From Argyresthia goedartella (Eukaryota; Arthropoda; Insecta; Lepidoptera; Argyresthiidae), in NCBI GenBank assembly GCA_949825045.1, contig OX463827.1:6718501-6782500 (forward strand): DNA of 64,000 bases. The letters are read 5' to 3'. The translations under genes were made by a program, and so were the position numbers. Of the stretch, positions 21,292 to 32,159 are shown in pieces. Every line of letters begins with the position of its first letter. Positions within the stretch are counted from its first letter, which is position 1. The notes under the pieces were generated by a model. It saw nothing but the letters and a program-made list of their open reading frames with translations, had not been told where the DNA came from and ran no database searches.

Positions 21292-21393
21292 TGTATAGTA
21301 AGACAGCAGGCCCGCGTTCTCGTCCAGCACGAACCACCGGTACTGCCACCCTTTCATCACATTAGTCCATTTACTCAGAGAACCCTCCATCAT
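21292..21393 (-). CDS. Oxysterol-binding protein-related protein (OSBPL9/10/11 type), first coding exon
   Basis: The 34-codon exon begins with two ATG codons and encodes the opening of a pleckstrin homology domain: [20 protein letters not shown], then an acidic turn and GLLSYYT. It ends at a perfect donor, ACA|GTAAGT, in phase 0. The tract is characteristic of the N-terminus of the ORP9/10/11 group, lipid-transfer proteins whose PH domain binds phosphoinositides on Golgi or endosomal membranes. The rest of the gene must lie leftward beyond a long intron; no further PH or ORD exon was recognised down to position 1. The ELO gene 3' end lies on the opposite strand inside that intron. Confidence 0.85.
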
Positions 21394-22043
21394 GATTTGA
21401 TCAAAAACTTTTAGCGAAAAACATGGAAAAACTTATAGACGAGGATTTTGCGTAATTTTGCCAGACGTTTAAGTACTAGTGTACCAGCTCCACAGAACTA
21501 TATTTGACAGCTGTGTTTGCAGTGCAGTGTTGCCAACACACAACATTAAAAAAAAAAAAAGTGTTATGAAAACATCGTACCTACGATGTGAATCGAGACG
21601 AAGAATTGATTCATAGTTTCAAATGTAGTTATTATGTGTGTCTGGTCTGGTAGGCATGTCATGTCATATTCTTCCTTCCTTGCCTTCGTGTCGAAAGTAC
21701 GCGAAAACTGACAGTAACACTACTGATACTGATACTGTCAGTTTTCGGAGTGTATTAGCTTTATTAACGTTTATGGCTTAGTTGCTTATATTTAGTTTAG
21801 TTTGCTATTGTTTAGTTTACTATTGTTTATTTTATGTCTTCTTATTTCTATTATAGTAAAGGAAATGAAACGATTATATTTATAAAAATAAAGTACTTTA
21901 TAATGTACAATTTGATTTATCACTTTCGCAATAAATTTTACTACGAGTACTCATCACGCAGTTTTTAATTTAGTTATAAACTAAATACTATACTATTTAC
22001 AAGAATCAGACAGACACCCACAGGTATTTTTTTACATTCTGTG
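21394..22043 (-). other. ORP 5' region and 3' UTR of the Gln-rich gene
   Basis: Right of 21394 is the presumed 5' UTR and promoter of the minus-strand ORP gene. An inverted repeat (GCGAAAACTGACAGTA facing TACTGTCAGTTTTCGG, about 21700-21747) lies here. From 22043 leftward is the likely 3' UTR of the Gln-rich gene, with minus-strand AATAAA near 21822-21828 as a candidate poly(A) signal. The two minus-strand genes are therefore very close, under 700 bp between stop and next start. Confidence 0.45.
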
Positions 22044-22383
22044 TCAGTGTTTTCTTAACGATCTTCCAAGTTTAGTTTTACTGTATCCTGATGATATTGA
22101 CACTTGATTGCTGTTGTCTTGGTCTAAGCTAAGACCTGATAAATCTACTAATAATGGCACATTTTCTGATCCGTCGGCTTCTTTGTCATCTTCTGCTGAT
22201 TTTTCGAAACTTTCAGGGATCCCTTCCCCTTCTATGGCGAGTCTTTCAATATCTTTACTGAGAGCATTATTATCTGCTGCTTCTACGAACGCATTTGATA
22301 AATCGCCGTCTAGTTTGTTCACTTTTCCCGACGATATGTCGTACATGAATATTTCTTTATCTCCTGACGGATCTTCCACGGGT
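22044..22383 (-). CDS. Secreted Gln/Pro-rich protein, last coding exon
   Basis: The acceptor TTGTTTCAG ends at 22384. The exon finishes a glycine codon split across the intron, then reads PVEDPSGDKEIFMYDISSGK and an acidic, Ser/Asn-rich tail, stopping after GRSLRKH at 22044. It joins the large upstream exon in frame, so the apparent GTG start at 22379 is an artefact. No domain is recognised. Confidence 0.85.
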
Positions 22384-22568
22384 CTGAAACAAAAAACAAA
22401 ACAAAGTATGAATTTTTGAGTTAAACAAAAATGTTGAGTTTTCTGCTAATTCAACAGTTGATTATTTTGCATCTTTCGTCTAATGTGCCAGCTTTAATGT
22501 GCTGATTATATATATTTAACGTGCTGCGTCCTAAAAATAAGATTGTTATGAATTATAGTATATCTTAC

Positions 22569-25500
22569 CCTGTAACTAGCAGAACAACGGACTGCAGATC
22601 AGCAGCGGTGTTCTTCTCGGTGTTCAACCATTTCTCGAAATTTTCTCTGTCTGGTCTTTTCAGTAAATCTTGGAGACTTTCACCAGCAATAAACTTAATG
22701 CCCTTCAAACCAGTGGTTGCTTCACGGGCTGGTCTATTCTTGCCCAGAGCCTCGGTTTCAACAGGAGCCAAAACCACAACTGAAGTCACTTTCCTTCCTT
22801 TCAGAATCTCTGGAAGAGGAAACTGGTTTCCACTTACTTTGAGCGGCAAATATCTGTTATATTTCTTGTCATTAAGAGCTACAGGGTCTAGTTGAGTAGC
22901 ATCTTCTTTCACATAATTTTCCGCCATTTTTTGACCTTCAGCTGTTTTAGGGTTGAAATGTACAACCTTCATTTCAACTGCTTGCTTTGCCTGTGGTGCA
23001 GGGGCAACATATGTGGGAATGTTTTCTGAAGCAGCTATTTCTTGGTCATCTTCCTCATCATCTTCTTCATCAATTCTGGACTGAAATCTATGTCCTCCTT
23101 CGGGTGCTACAACAATGGGTCTCGGTTCACTGGCTGCTATTTGCTGAGCTCCTCCCGCGCTGAAAAAGTTAGCTAACTGGTCTGGTGGCAGTGAGTCCAA
23201 TGGTGTTTCTCCAACTTTATCGTAATCCAAAACGCTAATATCTGCGTTGTCTAAAATGCCAGATGAAAGCAATTGCTGTCTCAGGTCATCAGGGACTTCA
23301 TCGGGAAGTTCAAACGTGGGCTTCTTCTTCTTTTGTTCCTTCTTTTCCTCTTGCACGTTTATGGAGTTGATGGTTGATGATACGTACTTTTGGGTGGTGG
23401 GCTTGATTTCGACAGTTCTTGAGGTTGATTGATAATAAGGAGGCGATGCCGTGCTAGTGGCGTAAGTTGGCTGATAGCTGACAGGTTTGGATCTGTCCTG
23501 ATGATATTGGGGTTGGGGAGAAGTAGACTCTACTTGCTGTTGTCCGAAACTGCCTTGAAGGTTTCTGAAGTTGAGTTGCTGTTGCTGTTGTTGCTGAGTC
23601 TGAAGTAATTGCGATTGAAGTCTCTGTATTTCTTCTTGTTGTTTGTGAACATTTTGGGCGAGTTGCAACCTAACTTGCTCTTGTTCTGCGTCGAAATATT
23701 CTTGTCTTTGATTTTGTAGTTGTTGCTGTTGTTGTTGTTGTTGCTGTTGGTGCTGCAGTTGTTGTTGCTGATGTTGCTGTATCTGTTGAGATTGCTCATG
23801 TTGTTGTTGTCGTTGTTGGTGCTCATGAAGTTTCTGTTGGGGTTGTTGCTGTTGTTGTTGTCGTTGTTGGTGCTCATGTTGTTTCTGTGGGGTTTGTTGT
23901 TGTTGCTGCTGATGCTGTTGTTGTTGTTGCTGCTGCTCTTTTTGTTGGCGATATTGCTGTTCGCCATGGCTTGGAGTTGATGATGGCTGTGGTTTACTTA
24001 AACCAGTATAGTCAGGCTGAGCAGCAGGACCACTCACAGTTATATGCTGTTCATATTTTGGTATAGATGCAATGAATTCTCCTCCATCGGGCACGAATTG
24101 GCCAACATTTTGTTGATGCTGAAGGTTTGATTGTTCTTGAAAGTTATTTTGAGGGTGGCTTACTATTGGTCTTTCTGAGGGATTGTTAAATTGGAACTGG
24201 TAAGGTCGCTCAGATAAAGGATTTTGTTGAAAATGGTCGGGACGTTCGGGATTCGACGGTGGCTGAGGCTGGAAATTGAATTGCGGAGGTGACGAAGGCT
24301 GAGGCAAGAATTGTGTTTGGGGGATAGTTTGGGGCGATGGAGAGGCTGAAATTGCTGGGAATCTATGACTCTGGTGAGGATTTTGCGGTACAGGTCTTGA
24401 CAAAGGCTGAATACCTTGGTGAAAACTGAACTGCTGTTGTGGTAAAATATTTTGTTGGAATGGTATATGAGGTTCTTCAATATGAGGTGGTGAAGGTTTC
24501 AGATTGTAAAAAGGTGGTCTGGTGGGAGACACAAATGTCGGTTTGTTATGAGTATTTTCAACAAACTGCTGATGAGGTCTTTGCTGAGGAAGTAGCTGAG
24601 TGCTAGGAATATGCTGAGGTCTGTGTTCCGGAAACTGAGTTTGGGCTGGGCTTGGACTAGGCTTTGGGATGAAGTTGAAATTCTGAGAAGGTCTGCTAGG
24701 TACCAACTGATCCTGTGGTGGTTCAACATTTTCAGTAGTTATGGTATGATAGTTTTCTTGCAGGTATTTTGCTTCGTCAAAGAATGGCTGTTGTTGCGGT
24801 GATTGATGGAATGGTCTCTGTGGTCCAGAGTGGAAAGCTGTGCGTGGTGGCCCATTGAAGTTTGGTCGGGGAGCAAATGGTGGCTGACTGTTCGGACGCG
24901 GGTGGAATGAAGGAGATGCACTTGGTCTTGGCTGTACTGTTGGGAATACTGGACCGCCAGGTACATTAGGTGGGGGGCCATTGCCTGGGAAAGGTTTGAT
25001 TGGACCAGAAAGAGAATTTGGAAAACTTGGGACTGGCCCCAGTTGCGTTGGGAACGGATTTTGCCTTAGGATCTGGCCCCTGAAAGGAGCGTTAGATGGG
25101 CCTTGTCGTGGAAGCTGTTGTTCATTTGTCAAAAATGGTGGTGGGAATTGGATACGGCTCTGGGCGTGGTGTGAAGGTGGCTGGAGGGGTCGGTAGTTCT
25201 GAGGAGCAGGGTGGCTCGGAGGGGGTTGACGTTGTTCGTGAAACTGCTGTTGTTGGTTGGGGTGCGCCGCACGCTCTAAAGAAGGGCGGTTAGGAGGTTG
25301 ATGAGGGTGTGCAATAGCCGGCCTAGGAGCAGTTTCTTCACGGTCTTCATTGTTTCCATTGCCTTCGCGTCTATCGCTGTAGTGGCTGTGATGCTCACTT
25401 TGACTCTCGCTTCCAAAGGTCACTTTGACACTGCTATCACTATGGAAGATTTCGGATTCTGGCTTGATGATTGCTCTTAGCGTAGTGGTTTGCAGTGGCT

Positions 25501-26188
25501 GATAGTATGGTTCGGGAGTCACGGTGACGTATTCTTCGTGGTGATCGTTTTCATCTTCAAGGTTTGAAGGTGGAGTGATTGCTGGAATAGGTCTATCATA
25601 CACGACTTTGTCGTGAGAGTGGGGGTCCTTGCTGTATTTCACGTAGAAAACTTGAACTGGTTCCTTCTTCTTCTTATGGATGGGTTGTGGTGGCGGTGCC
25701 GGTAGAGACTCGTTCGATTCTTTGATGATGATCTCGATGATTGGTTCTGGAGCTTCGTAATAGTGAGGATGGTGGGGCTCATGGCTATACAACGGTGCTG
25801 TAGGCAAGGAGCCGTAGGGTGGTCCATATGACCCTTCAGACAGTTGATCACCAACGTTGAGAATTTTAGACTGCGCGTAAATCTCGTTTCTGTTGACAAC
25901 TTCATCTATGTTTTCAACGTTCGGATCATAGAGAGGGTCTTTTTGGGAGTATTGTACAACTGGCTCCATTTGCACAGCATAAGGTGGCAGGTTTCCTCTG
26001 GGTGTGGCATAGGATATTCTTCGGTTGCTGGCTCCTAGTGATCTGTAGTGTGATACCCTTGAGTTGGGTAATACCAATGAGTATTGGAGGTTCTGCGGTG
26101 TTCTAATGTTTTCAAGTTGTCGTTTTGGTTTTGCTTTCGCTGTTGAATTCTTCGCCCACGCAATGCTGAGCACAGCCAAGGCTGTTAC
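22569..26188 (-). CDS. Secreted Gln/Pro-rich protein, large central exon
   Basis: An open frame of about 1,206 codons between acceptor TTTGTTACAG (26189) and donor ACAGG|GTAAGA (22568). It begins with a hydrophobic segment (VTALAVLSIAWA) typical of a signal peptide core. Next comes a region with EAPEPIIEIIIKESNESLP, KKKKEPVQVFYVKYSKDP and VVYDRPIPAITP, resembling conserved blocks of insect secreted or cuticle-associated proteins. A Pro/Gln/Phe-rich region follows, then a nearly pure Gln tract with His (about 23560-23960), and a C-terminal conserved-looking part with ELPDEVPDDLRQQLLSSGIL, LPPDQLANFF and YLPLKVSGNQFPLPEILKG. Opposite-strand frames here are shadows. Function is unknown; an extracellular matrix or cuticle role is inferred from composition and signal peptide only. 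Confidence 0.88.
23560..23960 (-). repeat. CAG/CAA repeat coding for polyglutamine
   Basis: About 400 bp of mixed CAG and CAA codons (read on the minus strand) with interspersed His codons, inside the large exon. Tandem codon repeats of this kind change length easily. The open frames on both strands here are due to composition. Confidence 0.9.
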
Positions 26189-26420
26189 CTGTAACAAACA
26201 ATATGTTTAAATTAGTCAGCTGTTAAAACTGCATCTAGTAATAGCAAATTTGAATCGATTATTGGATGAATATAGGGTTTTTTCCGACATCCCAAACAAA
26301 TATTGTTTGTGTTGCCAGCTAAAATAAATATCAGCAAATCACGGCAGCCAACGTAAACGGAGAATCGTCCGTACCAACATTATACAAATTACAAACCCGC
26401 GCGAATATTTTAAAACTTAC

Positions 26421-26564
26421 AAGTTGCAAGTAGTAGTGCTTTTCATCGCGACAAGAAGTTTTAGCGAAGTTACTGTTTTTCGATAATTTCTTGGGAAACC
26501 AATTCATGAACATATAGCGATTTAAATTACAATGGTTATATAAACTCTGTTTTTTCTGGTTCAA
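26421..26564 (-). CDS. Probable first coding exon of the Gln/Pro-rich gene (start uncertain)
   Basis: A good donor (CAACTT|GTAAGT) at 26420 joins in phase 0 to the large exon, extending it with DEKHYYLQL before the hydrophobic segment. In this frame the Met codons are at 26564, 26513 and 26507, which leaves 40 or more residues before the hydrophobic core, long for a signal peptide. A better-looking ATG lies at 26446 (KSTTTCN follows), but it gives 26 nt and shifts the frame at the junction. Either translation starts upstream as drawn, or the true first exon is elsewhere. Confidence 0.45.
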
Positions 26565-26569
26565 AAAAT

Positions 26570-27380
26570 CCCCAAGTAAGTTCTATCTTCATGAAATCCG
26601 ATGCCAATGAAGTTGGTATGGTATTTAATTTAAGGCAAAGGTAAGCGTTGGTAGTTACAAACTTAAATATTTTTCCGTAAAAGTTGTCAGACTAGGCGAA
26701 AGTGATAAATATAGAGCCAGTTTACAACTCGCACGTATGTAATATTTCCAGCTTGTGGGCATTACCCAACATTCGTGACGTTGTCTTTAAGGAAACTAAA
26801 TAAATTCGAAGATATACCTAGCTCCCATTCCCACTGTTTATTATAATTATAATAATAAAAGAACGAGCTATCCACGCTATATTATCCACGAGGGGCTATC
26901 CTCTTGTCACGAAAGAGGAATTTTGAAGAAGTGTTAGAGCTATATGATCTGATATGCGACGTGCTGTTAATTATAGTAGGTACTTAAGTAATTTTTCTCA
27001 AAAATTGTATGAAATGTTTCCATGACATCTGTGAAGATAGTATCCGAAAGTACCTCTTATTGGACAATTTTTAGAAGTGTCCAGGAAAACGCAAAATTGT
27101 CCAGCAACTAAGTATGAAATCCCTTTACATATATCATAATATTTAATTATAGGACTATTTTTGTTCAACGATATGCTATGGAGGTTATTGGGTCTTTAAT
27201 AAAAAGGAGGTAGGTACCATAGAGGTTGACGTGTCCGAATTGCATTTATATTGCACGATGTAAAATGGCGGGAAACGCAGTTTTTTAGTATTTTTTACTA
27301 TTTTGATACTAATTAGGAATTAGGAATTCGATACTAACAGAAGAAAAAGAAGAATAAAATAAAATATTCACAATAACACA
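26570..27380. other. 5' flank of the Gln-rich gene; no further gene seen
   Basis: The presumed promoter side of the minus-strand gene. No clear TATA, initiator or extra exon could be assigned. Confidence 0.4.
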
Positions 27381-27386
27381 AATGTT

Positions 27387-27830
27387 TTTTTTTTTTTTGA
27401 GAAAAGCACTTCGACCATAAGTGCCATCCTGGCCTCGTATTTTCGGCTCGACCGGCTAAATCATACTCGTCCAGGATGGCTTACTTACTGGTCTCTGCAG
27501 TAATATACTATTACGACAAATAGCGCCCAGAGGCTGGCAACGAACATGTTCGCACGAGCGGACGGCTCTCAACACCCGCTCGTGCGAGACCTGGCGCCAT
27601 ACCACGCGCGCCCGCCTGACCGTCGCCGCCTACCCCGAGACCTGGTTGCCGAGCCGGCAGCACCCCTGGATTGAGGCCACACAACCCGAAGAACACCTCA
27701 GCCACCCAAAGACCTGGCCGTAGTCACGGCCAGCGGAAGACTCCGCGGAAGGGGGCCATTGCCCCGGGACCGCAACCCCGCACCCTGGAAGGGGTGTGAG
27801 AAGATCACCAAGAGACAAATAGCGCGCATC
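27387..27830 (-). mobile_element. GC-rich retroposon-like insertion
   Basis: A T-run at 27387-27399 (poly(A) on the minus strand) is followed by about 430 bp much richer in GC than the surroundings. Within it, 27527-27813 lies between direct repeats of GACAAATAGCGC (27515-27526 and 27814-27825). An inverted pair, TCGCACGAGCGG facing CCGCTCGTGCGA, is at about 27550-27588. Frames at 27511-27854 have no known domain. It could be the GC-rich end of a LINE or a SINE-like retroposon; family unknown. Confidence 0.5.
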
Positions 27831-27849
27831 ATCTCGATACCAATAAGTA

Positions 27850-28230
27850 TTCAATTACACTAAATATTACACATTTCCGTAACCATTGATTACCATTCAA
27901 TCAAGTAAAGACGTAGGTACCTAATTGAAAGTTATCGTTTTATTCACAAACATTAAATTAATTTTTACAACGACCATCCGTGTAGTAAATAGTTTGAATT
28001 GATGTGTATATTGTAGGTGGTGATACTTCGCTATAATTTTACGATTACTTTATCTCATTGGGTTTTATTATGGACAATTATAGCGTTTATGGTGAAACAT
28101 CACCGCTTCTGCCTAGTTATTTAAATTTTTATGAAATGTTTTCTCTTTCAATGATAATGGCTGAGGTTTCTGTTATGTCAAAGAAGAACGCGATCTGTAT
28201 ATTATAAACAAATGGTTTTGACAACCTTAT
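27850..28230. other. No gene recognised
   Basis: AT-rich DNA; nothing identified. Confidence 0.4.
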
Positions 28231-28237
28231 TGTGACA

Positions 28238-28560
28238 TATACAGGGTGCAACAGAGAGGTACCTGAGGTAGGACACCAACTTTCACTATCGATCCGATAA
28301 GAGAAACTTTTTTTGAAATTTCCATTCTGCCATCCCTTTTGAGCCGATTTGAGCTGGGGGACCGCAAATTGGGGTGTATTCTGTACTAAAGTACTTTTTT
28401 TAATTTGAGACCAGAAATATAATCAAACAACTGTCATTTTCGAGAACAAAAACGTTGACTTTGACATTCATATTATATTTTTGTACTGGAAAATGACAGT
28501 TCATTGTTACATTTCTGGCCTCAAAATAAACATTCTACTTTAGTTAGGCATGTAGATGAG
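28238..28560. repeat. Dispersed repeat with imperfect inverted halves
   Basis: It starts with ATACAGGGTGCAACAGAGAG, a common insect repeat opening. AATTTGAGACCAGAAATATA and AACTGTCATTTTCGAGAACA (28405-28455) face their near reverse complements TTTTGTACTGGAAAATGACA and CATTTCTGGCCTCAAAATAA (28478-28530). Confidence 0.5.
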
Positions 28561-28569
28561 CAATATGAT

Positions 28570-30285
28570 TGGTTAGATTAGGTTATCCAGTCCAGCCTGT
28601 CACCTCTGCGAAAGTCATCTTCCAACAAGGCTTTCATCAGGGACGGATAGCATCATCCAAGTATTATCTACCGTTTAAACTGTGATATAAGCCAGGGGAC
28701 TAACTAGCTTTCCATTCCGAGGGTCTGAGTTATTATCAGTGCAGACGAGTCGGTAAAGTAAGCGGAACGTCAACCTCATACTTGTATCATCTAGTTATGA
28801 TGATTTGCTGGCATTTTATCGGCAGATTACAAATCAAACTTACACACACTTGAAAAATCCAAGATGTCTCATCACAAACATATCTAAATATCTCATTGAA
28901 CGCCCAATCAAACCCACTATCGAATTTCACGTAACGCCTAACGTAATTGAATAAAACTACTTTCACCGCATTCTTAATTCATTCGACTATCCGTTTGATT
29001 TAGTATTTTAACAAACTTTTGGCATGACTAAAGGCGTGGACGAATAAAATTAGTTTTATCCGTCCATGCTAAAGGATAATACTGTGAGACGATGCGACCA
29101 CATCATTTCTTTGCCGATAGTGAGCACATCTATAGGAGACGTAACAAAAGGCTTGTTACATTCACAACATGAATATTTGTCACTTTGATTGGAATGAAAT
29201 CCTAGTTCATAAGCTTATAGCCTAGATGATAATGTCGGTTTAAATTCATACTTCCTGTGTCGCTGGCGGGCTAGGCTACTGGACGAGGGAGGCTAGCCTA
29301 ATTTTTGCCTGGATCTTTTTATGGTGCGATGTGTATTTTCATTGCATGCAAATGCCGTAGCAGCACTTTACACACGGAGACGAGATGAGTCAGGAAAACC
29401 GCGGGTCAACCCGTACTTTTTGCATAATATCCGGCGAACTCAACAATATTCAAATTTCACCTTTATCTACAGTCAGATAGAGGCTCCGAATTGATAAGGT
29501 GTTCCGAGAGTGAAATGTGTGTATTTAGCATAATAATCTCACTGTGCTGTAACACTTGTCCATTGTGAAGTGTTGTATTGCTCTCTCACGATAACAGATA
29601 AGGATATTTTATTGTTAAATGTACAAAAAATAACAGTTTTGTTTTGTAATTCAGTTTTTGCGAGCGCAATCTGGGTTAAAGAATCGTAGGAGCATTTATG
29701 AATGGCAGATCTTTTTACGTGTCGATTTCCTCAGAACACATACATTCTTGATAAGCTCGCTTTTGTAAGTGTTTTTCTGTGTTTCATTTGTATCATCTAA
29801 CTGTTAGGTGCCATAAAAATATACATATCTAACGAACGATGCATATTTCGTTGGCTTCTGTGGCTTTTATAATGAAATTCTGCATCCAAGTATGCATGTC
29901 AGTCAATCGTGTGAGTCAAAGAGAAAATGTACAGTGAATCATACATTTCTGCATACTTCTTAGGCTGTTAGATCATCTTGTGTTGCCCCATACCGGATGA
30001 AGCTGAAATTAAAGTCTCTGCTGTCATTCTTAAACCCTGAATGTTGAAAAATAAGTGAATCAAACATCCCGTGAATTACTGTGACAGGTTCTCAGAAGCA
30101 GTAATGTATATTATGTATATTGCTGAGGTTCATAGTTAGAGTCCCGCCAGAGTGATAAAAACAAATTCCCTTGTTTATTAATACTCTTGCGGCAGCCTCC
30201 TTTGAGCGAGCGTCGGCGCTCTTTGAAAAGAGCGGACACGCGGCAACAACATTGATAAAATATACAATACATACAAAGGTGTAAA
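28570..30285. other. No gene recognised
   Basis: No coding frames. A short stretch at 29725-29775 (GATAAGCTCGCTTTTGTAAG) recalls the LINE 3' UTR at 0.8 and 11.5 kb. Otherwise nothing clear. Confidence 0.4.
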
Positions 30286-30289
30286 TGTA

Positions 30290-30500
30290 AATTCCTCACC
30301 GAGGGGCTCAGGCCTTAACGCCAAATACGAGTAAGATTGAGCCATACTCCACCAGACACAGTCCCGGCTATACTATCGCTACTCGGTGGTAGGAGTGGTA
30401 AAGCTGTGCTGTGTCAGAGGCCCTAAAGGGCAGCTTGATAATATCTGGCAGTTGGGTAAGCCACTAACCCGACACCCCTCCATCCACCAGCAATACAAAT
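30290..30500. repeat. Rearranged copy of a dispersed repeat
   Basis: Segment 30360-30490 (TCCCGGCTATACTATCGCTA, then CACTAACCCGACACCCCTCC) matches 63228-63335 in direct orientation. Segment 30298-30355 (CCGAGGGGCTCAGGCC, GAGCCATACTCCACCA) matches 63355-63415 in inverse orientation and in the opposite order. Confidence 0.6.
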
Positions 30501-30502
30501 AT

Positions 30503-30712
30503 TCGACGACCTCTGTGGCGCAGCGGTTGTGGCTCTGCCTACCATGCGAGGGGTCCCGGGTTCGATCCCCGGCTGAAGCTATAAAAAAAAAACAGGTCTT
30601 GGATGTTTATATGTGATTGACGTCGCTGTTTCTGGTTCCCACGACACAGGGTATCCTAGTGTGGGGCCAGAAGCAATGTATGTGTTTATTTATTTACAGG
30701 TATCTGAATAAA
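30503..30712 (+). mobile_element. tRNA-derived SINE (type 1), full-length
   Basis: The tRNA-like head has A box TGTGGCGCAGCGGTTGTGG and B box GGGTTCGATCCC, then an A-run, GGTCTTGGATGTTTATATGT, GTCGCTGTTTCTGGTTCCCA, ACACAGGGTATCCTAGTGTG and GGGCCAGAAGCAATGTATGT. This is the best copy of the family here and serves as reference for the others. Confidence 0.85.
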
Positions 30713-30719
30713 ACTCAAT

Positions 30720-31128
30720 CAATTACAAATCCGAGGATTTGTTCAGTCAGCTGAGCGTGCTCGTGATTTGCAAGAACCCTTACCTTGCTACCACATCTCC
30801 ATTACAAATTATTAAGTGATATGTCTATCTCTTTAAATGTCACTCAAGAACTGCTGTGGATAAGCGTAGCCTCGGGGCAGACGTAAGTATTGCATGGTTA
30901 AAATATTATAACAAAACGGTGGGCAATTAGGTACTTGTCGAATCATAACTTCCTGGTTATTGTCTCAATTTGCGCTGTTTTGCAGCTTATTTTGTGATCG
31001 TAATACTACACTTTATTTCAGTAAGTTGGGAGTACTTTTTTTTATTTGAGTACAAGTAATAAGAGATTGTGTTGATCATTATACGCTACTAATGAAATAA
31101 AATTAGTACGGAGTTAGAAATACAGCAA
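30720..31128. other. No gene recognised
   Basis: Nothing identified between the SINE and the LINE fragment. Confidence 0.4.
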
Positions 31129-31129
31129 T

Positions 31130-31665
31130 ATAATTCAAATCAGCGGTGTTAATTCTGATGGTTCGGGTGTAAAAATCAGCATTCCACAAGGTTCCATATT
31201 AAGCCCTTTTTTATTACCGGTATAAATTAACGATTTGCCTTTTATGGTGGATGAATAGTGTTGTTGGGTGATGATCCTGATAAAAGAAGATTCTGATGAC
31301 ATTGATGGTGTATTGTCTTTAACCTTGAATTGGTTCACAGTTAATAATTCATTGTTAAACCCTGGCAAAACAAAGTGTATCAAATTCTCTCTTACAAATA
31401 TCAGGCAGGTTGAAAACAGTTTAGTATTAGACATCAACACGTTAGAATTAGTAAATGACACGAAGTTTCTTATTAGTAAATGACACGAAGTTTGTTGGAA
31501 TAACCATTGATAGCAAATTGCAGTAGGGGTCCCATGTACATAAATTAGCTGGTAGATTAAGTTATGCGGCTTACGCTGTTACGGACATCAGACAAAACAC
31601 GGATGTGGCTACTGATAGGCTAGTCTATTTTAGATACTTTCAAAGTGTCATGTAATCTATTAACT
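31130..31665 (+). pseudogene. LINE reverse transcriptase fragment
   Basis: Broken frames give SIPQGSILSPFLLPV and INDLPFMVDE (RT motif with PQGS), then after a deletion that removes the YADD box LTLNWFTVNNSLLNPGKTKC and LELVNDTKF, then ITIDSKLQ, AGRLSYAAYAV and RLVYFRYFQSVM. A 23-bp direct duplication (TTAGTAAATGACACGAAGTT at about 31447 and 31470) adds a frameshift. Confidence 0.75.
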
Positions 31666-31891
31666 TTTTAAATATTACTATGTAACTTTTAAAGATAGCG
31701 GGATTATGCAAAATTACGCCTTTTCCAGGCCTTTTCTTAGGACACAGCCTGATTTTCGTATCATTAGACATCACAGTATAACTAGACATTTGAAAATGAT
31801 ATAGTCTACTTACGACTTCCCCTAAATAGGGTGGTAGAGGCACAAGTCATTCCCAATTTGCCCTAAGGTCCTCTTGCTCTACATTCGACGA

Positions 31892-32152
31892 CATTTGACG
31901 ACCCGAATGGCCGAGTCCGCAGTGACCCTGCCTATGAAGCCTAGGGTCCCGGGTCCGAGTCCCGGTGGGGGCAAATATTTGTTTGATGATAACGGATGTT
32001 TGTACCCTAGTCATGGTTGTTTTTCTATCTAAGTATAATATTTATCTACATAAGTATGTTTATCGTTGTCTAGTACCCAAGATACAGAGAATCCTAGTTT
32101 GGGGCTAGATCAAAGTGTGTAAATAGTGTCCAAGGTATTATTATTATTCGTG
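31892..32152 (+). mobile_element. tRNA-derived SINE (type 2), full-length
   Basis: Head GACCCGAATGGCCGAGTC with A box, B box GGGTCCGAGTCCC, then GGTGGGGGCAAATATTTGTT, CTAAGTATAATATTTATCTA, GTCTAGTACCCAAGATACAG, TAGTTTGGGGCTAGATCAAA and a (TTA)n tail at 32140-32150. Other copies are at 59.1, 60.0 (minus), 60.4 and 62.6 kb. Confidence 0.85.
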
Positions 32153-32159
32153 CTACACC

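Noticed and set aside
22521..22895. Plus-strand frame of 124 codons
   Set aside because: Antisense shadow of the conserved C-terminal part of the Gln-rich exon.
23530..23980. Long Asn/Ser-rich and Leu-rich open frames opposite or beside the Gln tract
   Set aside because: Frames shifted against CAG/CAA repeats give poly-Asn/Ser and poly-Leu by composition alone.
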